Assembly (NCBI RefSeq): GCF_019704555.1
Contig: NZ_AP024745.1
Span: forward strand, 3,108,501 to 3,172,500
Direction: 5' to 3'
Source: Actinoplanes sp. L3-i22
Lineage (GTDB): Bacteria > Actinomycetota > Actinomycetes > Mycobacteriales > Micromonosporaceae
Length of the DNA: 64,000 bases
Positions 60,260 to 64,000 of this stretch are shown here, in pieces (positions within the stretch are counted from its first letter, which is position 1; each line of letters starts with the position of its first letter). Both the position numbers and the translations under genes were made by a program. The notes below the pieces were generated by a model. The model was not told the DNA's origin. It saw only the letters and a list, made by a program, of their open reading frames with translations, and searched no databases.

Positions 60260-62917
60260 ATGAGAAGGTCCCCCGGCGGCGCCCTGGTCGCCGCACTGGT
60301 GGTCGCCGCCACCGCGGTCGCCGTCGTCACCACCGGGCCGATGTCCGCCACGGCGGCCGGCACCGACCCGTACGCCTGGAAGAACGTCCGGATCGACGGC
60401 GGGGGCTTCGTTCCCGGTGTGGTCTTCAACCCGGGCGAGCAGAACCTGATCTACGCGCGCACCGACATCGGCGGCGCGTACCGCTGGACCCAGTCGACCC
60501 AGAGCTGGACCCCGTTGCTGGACTGGGTGGGCCAGGACGACTGGGGTCACAACGGCGTGCTGAGCATCGCCCCCGACCCGGTGCAGACCGGCCGGGTCTA
60601 CGCCGCGGTCGGCATGTACACCAACAGCTGGGACCCGAACAACGGCGCCATCCTCCGGTCCACCGACAAGGGTGCCACCTGGGCGCAGACCAACCTGCCC
60701 TTCAAGATCGGCGGCAACATGCCCGGGCGGGGCATGGGCGAGCGGCTCGCGGTCGACCCGGTGAACGACAAGAACGTCTACTTCGCGGCCGAGGGCGGCA
60801 ACGGCCTCTGGCGCAGCACCGACTACGGCGTCACCTGGGCAAAAGTGGGAAATTTCCCGAATGTCGGAAACTACGTTCAGGATCCCACGGACACCAACAA
60901 CTACCTGAACCAGAACCAGGGCCTGACCTGGGTCACCTTCGGCGCGGCCGGCCGGATCTTCGTCGGCGTGGCGGACAAGGACAATCCGGTATATACGAGT
61001 ACGGATAGCGGCGCCACCTGGAGCCGGGTCGCCGGTCAGCCGACCGGCTATCTAGCCCACAAGGGCGTTATTTCCGGAAATTACCTCTTCATCGCGACCA
61101 GTGACACCGGCGGCCCCTACGACGGCGGAGCGGGCCAGGTCTATCGCCTGGACCTCACGACCGGCGCCTGGACGGACATTTCGCCCACCCCGGTCGCCGA
61201 CCGCTACTACGGCTACTCCGGCCTGACCGTGGACAAGCAGCACCCCGGCACGCTCATGGTCGCCACCCAGATCTCCTGGTGGCCGGACGCGATCTTCTTC
61301 CGCAGCACCGACTACGGCGCCACCTGGACCCGCGCCTGGGACTGGACCAGCTACCCGAGCCGCTCCAAGCGCTACACCCTGGACATCTCGGCGAACCCGT
61401 GGCTGGACTTCAACAGCACCGCGCAGGCGCCCGAGGAGAGCCCGAAGCTCGGCTGGATGAACGAGTCGCTCGCGATCGACCCGTTCGACTCGAACCGGAT
61501 GCTCTACGGCACCGGCGCCACCCTCTACGGCACCACCGACCTGACCAAGTGGGACTCCGGCGGCACGATCACCATCAAGCCGACCGCCAAGGGCATCGAG
61601 GAGACCGCGGTCCTCGACCTGGCCAGCCCGCCCACCGGCGCGCCGCTGGTCAGCGCGCTCGGTGACGTCGGCGGCTTCTACCACGCCGATCTCGACACGG
61701 TGCCGGCCAACTTCCACGACACCCCGAGCCTGGGCAGCAACACCAGCCTGGACTTCGCCGAGCTCAGCCCGAGCTTCTTCGTCCGGGTAGGCAACGCCGA
61801 CGCGGCGCCGCACATCGGCATCTCCAACGACGGCGGCAAGACCTGGTACCAGGGTCAGGAGCCGTCCGGAGTGACCGGCGGCGGCACCGTCGCGGTCGGC
61901 GCCGACGCGAACAACGTGGTCTGGTCGCCGGCCGGCACCGGCGTCTACTACTCGACCACCCGGGGCAGCACCTGGACCGCCTCGACCGGGCTCCCGGCCG
62001 GCGCGATCGTCGAGAGCGACCGGGTCAACCCCAAGACCTTCTTCGCGTACGCCGCCGGCAAGTTCTACACCAGCACGGACGGCGGCGCCACGTTCACCGC
62101 GCAGTCGGTGGCCCTGCCGACGACCGGGCGCCTGCACCTGAAGGCCGTCCCGGGCGTCACCGGCGAGGTCTGGGTGGCCGGCGGCACCGGCCTGCTCCGC
62201 TCCACCGACGCGGGCAAGACCTTCACCTCGGTCTCGAACACCGTCACCGAGGGCGTCAACGTCGCGTTCGGCAAGGCCGCGCCGGGCGCCACCCACCCGG
62301 CGGTCTTCCTGGTCGGCACGGTGGACGGGGTCGACGGCGTGTTCCGCTCCGACGACACCGGCGCCACCTGGGTCCGGATCAACGACGACAAGCACCAGTA
62401 CGGCAACGCCGGCGACGCCCTGGCCGGCGACCCGCGCATCTGGGGTCGCGTCTACCTGGGCACGAACGGCCGCGGCATCCTCTACGCCGACCGCACCGGC
62501 CCGGTCCCGTCGGCGTCGGCCACCTCCGCCTCGCCGTCGCCCTCGGTGACCCCGTCCGCCTCGGTCTCACCCTCGGCCTCCCCGTCCACGTCCCCCTCCA
62601 CCGGGGCCGGCTGCACCGCGGTCTACAAGGTGACCGGCTCCTGGACCGGCGGCTTCCAGGGCGAGGTCACGGTCACCAACAACGGGACTTCGGCCACCAC
62701 CGGCTGGACCGTCAAGTGGACCTGGACGGCCGGCCAGACCGTCACCCAGAGCTGGGGCGGGACCGCCACCCAGTCCGGCACCGCGGTGACCGTCACCAAC
62801 GCGTCCTACAACGGCGCGCTCGCGTCCGGGGCATCCACCACGTTCGGATTCCTCGGCGGCACCACCGGCACCACCAATCCCGTCCCGTCCCCCGTCTCCT
62901 GCTCCCGCGTCCCCTAG
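60260..62917 (+). CDS. Secreted GH74 xyloglucanase with CBM2
   Basis: An 885-residue secreted enzyme: signal peptide (about 1-35), GH74 catalytic region made of two seven-bladed propellers (about 36-750) with many S-T-D-x-G-x-T-W sialidase-type repeats, a Ser/Pro/Thr linker (about 755-785) and a C-terminal CBM2 (GCTAVYKVTGSWTGGFQGEVTVTN) with conserved Trp and the Cys pair. DIGGAYRW and the N-terminal blades fit GH74. It hydrolyses xyloglucan or other beta-1,4-glucans. The ATG at 60260 follows GGAAGG; a CebR box lies just upstream. First gene of an operon with the following cellulase. Confidence 0.95.
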   Translation: MRRSPGGALVAALVVAATAVAVVTTGPMSATAAGTDPYAWKNVRIDGGGFVPGVVFNPGEQNLIYARTDIGGAYRWTQSTQSWTPLLDWVGQDDWGHNGVLSIAPDPVQTGRVYAAVGMYTNSWDPNNGAILRSTDKGATWAQTNLPFKIGGNMPGRGMGERLAVDPVNDKNVYFAAEGGNGLWRSTDYGVTWAKVGNFPNVGNYVQDPTDTNNYLNQNQGLTWVTFGAAGRIFVGVADKDNPVYTSTDSGATWSRVAGQPTGYLAHKGVISGNYLFIATSDTGGPYDGGAGQVYRLDLTTGAWTDISPTPVADRYYGYSGLTVDKQHPGTLMVATQISWWPDAIFFRSTDYGATWTRAWDWTSYPSRSKRYTLDISANPWLDFNSTAQAPEESPKLGWMNESLAIDPFDSNRMLYGTGATLYGTTDLTKWDSGGTITIKPTAKGIEETAVLDLASPPTGAPLVSALGDVGGFYHADLDTVPANFHDTPSLGSNTSLDFAELSPSFFVRVGNADAAPHIGISNDGGKTWYQGQEPSGVTGGGTVAVGADANNVVWSPAGTGVYYSTTRGSTWTASTGLPAGAIVESDRVNPKTFFAYAAGKFYTSTDGGATFTAQSVALPTTGRLHLKAVPGVTGEVWVAGGTGLLRSTDAGKTFTSVSNTVTEGVNVAFGKAAPGATHPAVFLVGTVDGVDGVFRSDDTGATWVRINDDKHQYGNAGDALAGDPRIWGRVYLGTNGRGILYADRTGPVPSASATSASPSPSVTPSASVSPSASPSTSPSTGAGCTAVYKVTGSWTGGFQGEVTVTNNGTSATTGWTVKWTWTAGQTVTQSWGGTATQSGTAVTVTNASYNGALASGASTTFGFLGGTTGTTNPVPSPVSCSRVP

Positions 62918-62929
62918 GAGGACACCCCC

Positions 62930-64000
62930 GTGAGACCGTCCTGGTTTTTGAGGAGCCAACGCCTGCGACGCAGGCTGGCCGTCCTCGGCGTCGCCGTCCT
63001 GGGCGCCGGCGCGGCCTTCGTCGCCGGCGGGCCACCCGCCTACGCCGCCGCCGGCTGCGCCGTCGTCTACAAGGTGCAGAGTCAGTGGACCGGAGGGTTC
63101 ACCGGCGACATCGCCATCACCAACTCCGGTGACCCGCTGACGTCCTGGAAGCTCGAGTACGACTTCCCGGACGCCGCCCAGAAGGTCACCCAGGGCTGGA
63201 GCGGCGTCTACGCCCAGTCCGGCCAGCACGTCACGATCACCAACGCGTCCTGGAACGGCACGCTCGGCACCGGGGCCTCCACCAGCACCGGTTTCAACGG
63301 GACGTTCGGCTCCACCAACCCGGTGCCGACCGCGTTCACGCTGAACGGGGCGCCCTGCAACGGCTCGGCCGCCGCGCCGACCGTGGCGATCAGCAGCCCG
63401 GCCGCGAACACCCGCTACACCGCGCCGGCGTCGATCCCGATCGCGGCCACCGCCACCCCGGCGAGCGGGCAGAGCATCGCGAAGGTCGAGTTCTACCACG
63501 ACGGCCTGCTGCTCGGCACCGACACGGCCGCGCCGTACGCGTACACCTGGACCGGCGTGCCGGCCCAGACCGCGGCCTACCACCTGCAGGCCATCGCGTA
63601 CGACAGCGCCGGCATCAAGAGCACCACCGCCGACGTGCCGGTCTTCGTGGACGCCTCGACCAGCCCGGCGATCGTCGCCGACGCCACGTCGGCGACCCTC
63701 GAGCCCGGGGCGAGCGGGTCGTTCAAGGTCGCGCTGAGCGCGGCGCCGAGCGCGAACGTCACCGTCGCGGTGGCCCGCAGCGCCGGCTCCACCGCGGTCA
63801 CCGCCACCCCGGCCACGCTCACCTTCACCTCGTCGAACTGGAGCACCGGCCAGGCCGTCACGATCGCGGCGGCCAGTACGGCGACGGTCGGCGACACGGC
63901 CACGATCACGGCGACGTCCAGCGGGTACACCGCGGCGAACGTCGCGGTGACGGTGGTCAAGGCCGGCGCGGTCGACGCCCGGTTCACCCAGATGTACAAC
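62930..64000 (+). CDS. Secreted cellulase with N-terminal CBM2, probably GH48 (partial)
   Basis: The gene starts with GTG at 62930, AGGAGG eight bases upstream, 12 bases after the GH74 stop, and runs off the window end with no stop in 357 codons. It has a basic signal peptide, a CBM2 (GCAVVYKVQSQWTGGFTGDIAITN to about residue 145), an Ig-like module (PTVAISSPAANTRYTAPA, KVEFYHDGLLLGTDT) and a Calx-beta-like module (ATLEPGASGSFKVALSAAPS). The last visible residues, DARFTQMYN, look like the opening of GH48 exocellulases (R-F-x-x-M-Y-x-K-I-K-x-P). The catalytic domain lies outside, so the GH48 call is inference. Confidence 0.8.
   Translation, partial: MRPSWFLRSQRLRRRLAVLGVAVLGAGAAFVAGGPPAYAAAGCAVVYKVQSQWTGGFTGDIAITNSGDPLTSWKLEYDFPDAAQKVTQGWSGVYAQSGQHVTITNASWNGTLGTGASTSTGFNGTFGSTNPVPTAFTLNGAPCNGSAAAPTVAISSPAANTRYTAPASIPIAATATPASGQSIAKVEFYHDGLLLGTDTAAPYAYTWTGVPAQTAAYHLQAIAYDSAGIKSTTADVPVFVDASTSPAIVADATSATLEPGASGSFKVALSAAPSANVTVAVARSAGSTAVTATPATLTFTSSNWSTGQAVTIAAASTATVGDTATITATSSGYTAANVAVTVVKAGAVDARFTQMYN

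Overview
The window is 64 kb of very GC-rich chromosome with GTG and TTG starts, GGAGG-type ribosome binding sites and tightly overlapping operons. The gene content points to a soil actinobacterium, most likely of the Micromonosporaceae (Actinoplanes-like): a DUF397 and XRE-DUF5753 regulator pair, CbiX/NirBD/NarK nitrite assimilation under a HemD-type regulator, a CebR box in front of a GH74 and CBM2 cellulase operon, and LacI-controlled alpha-glucoside use. The genus is an inference. I see no rRNA, tRNA, CRISPR array, insertion sequence or phage genes.

Layout. 1-2.5 kb: small membrane proteins, a DUF397 protein and its XRE-DUF5753 partner. 2.8-4.8 kb: divergent LysR regulator and aldo/keto reductase sharing a perfect operator. 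4.8-7.6 kb: methyltransferase, TetR, secreted epoxide-hydrolase-like protein. 7.7-10 kb: a membrane GGDEF-EAL protein. 10.1-13 kb: GH13 alpha-glucosidase and LacI regulator with a CTTGCAG-type operator. 13-15.4 kb: an OLD-like ATPase-Toprim protein and CsbD. 15.4-17.8 kb: divergent sulfite oxidase and SsuD monooxygenase, a sulfonate-to-sulfate pair. 17.8-23.7 kb: two MarR/exporter units (MMPL; ABC exporter) with clear operators, and a TPR protein. 23.8-27.1 kb: methyltransferase and two divergent citrate synthases, one carrying an HTH domain. 27.2-33.6 kb: nitroreductase, lipoprotein, and an overlapping TetR-DUF4873-FMO-SDR-hydrolase operon divergent from an AurF-like diiron protein.

33.6-42 kb: repeat-rich intergenic DNA (33-bp and 17-bp tandem repeats) and the nitrite assimilation block: NnaR-like regulator with a GlnR-box-like site, sirohydrochlorin chelatase, NirB, NirD and NarK. 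42-47 kb: His-rich secreted protein, a two-gene ABC transporter, a secreted metalloprotease. 47.4-54.6 kb: two FtsX-type permeases and two ATPases in one overlapping operon. 54.8-58.2 kb: sugar ABC transporter (binding protein, two permeases, no own ATPase). 58.5-59.9 kb: UDP-glucose dehydrogenase. 60.2-64 kb: xyloglucanase GH74-CBM2 and the start of a CBM2 enzyme, probably GH48, cut by the window end.

The most unusual non-coding signal is a dispersed repeat of about 150 bp with a conserved hairpin, present three times (34.0, 36.8 and 47.2 kb) in both orientations between genes.
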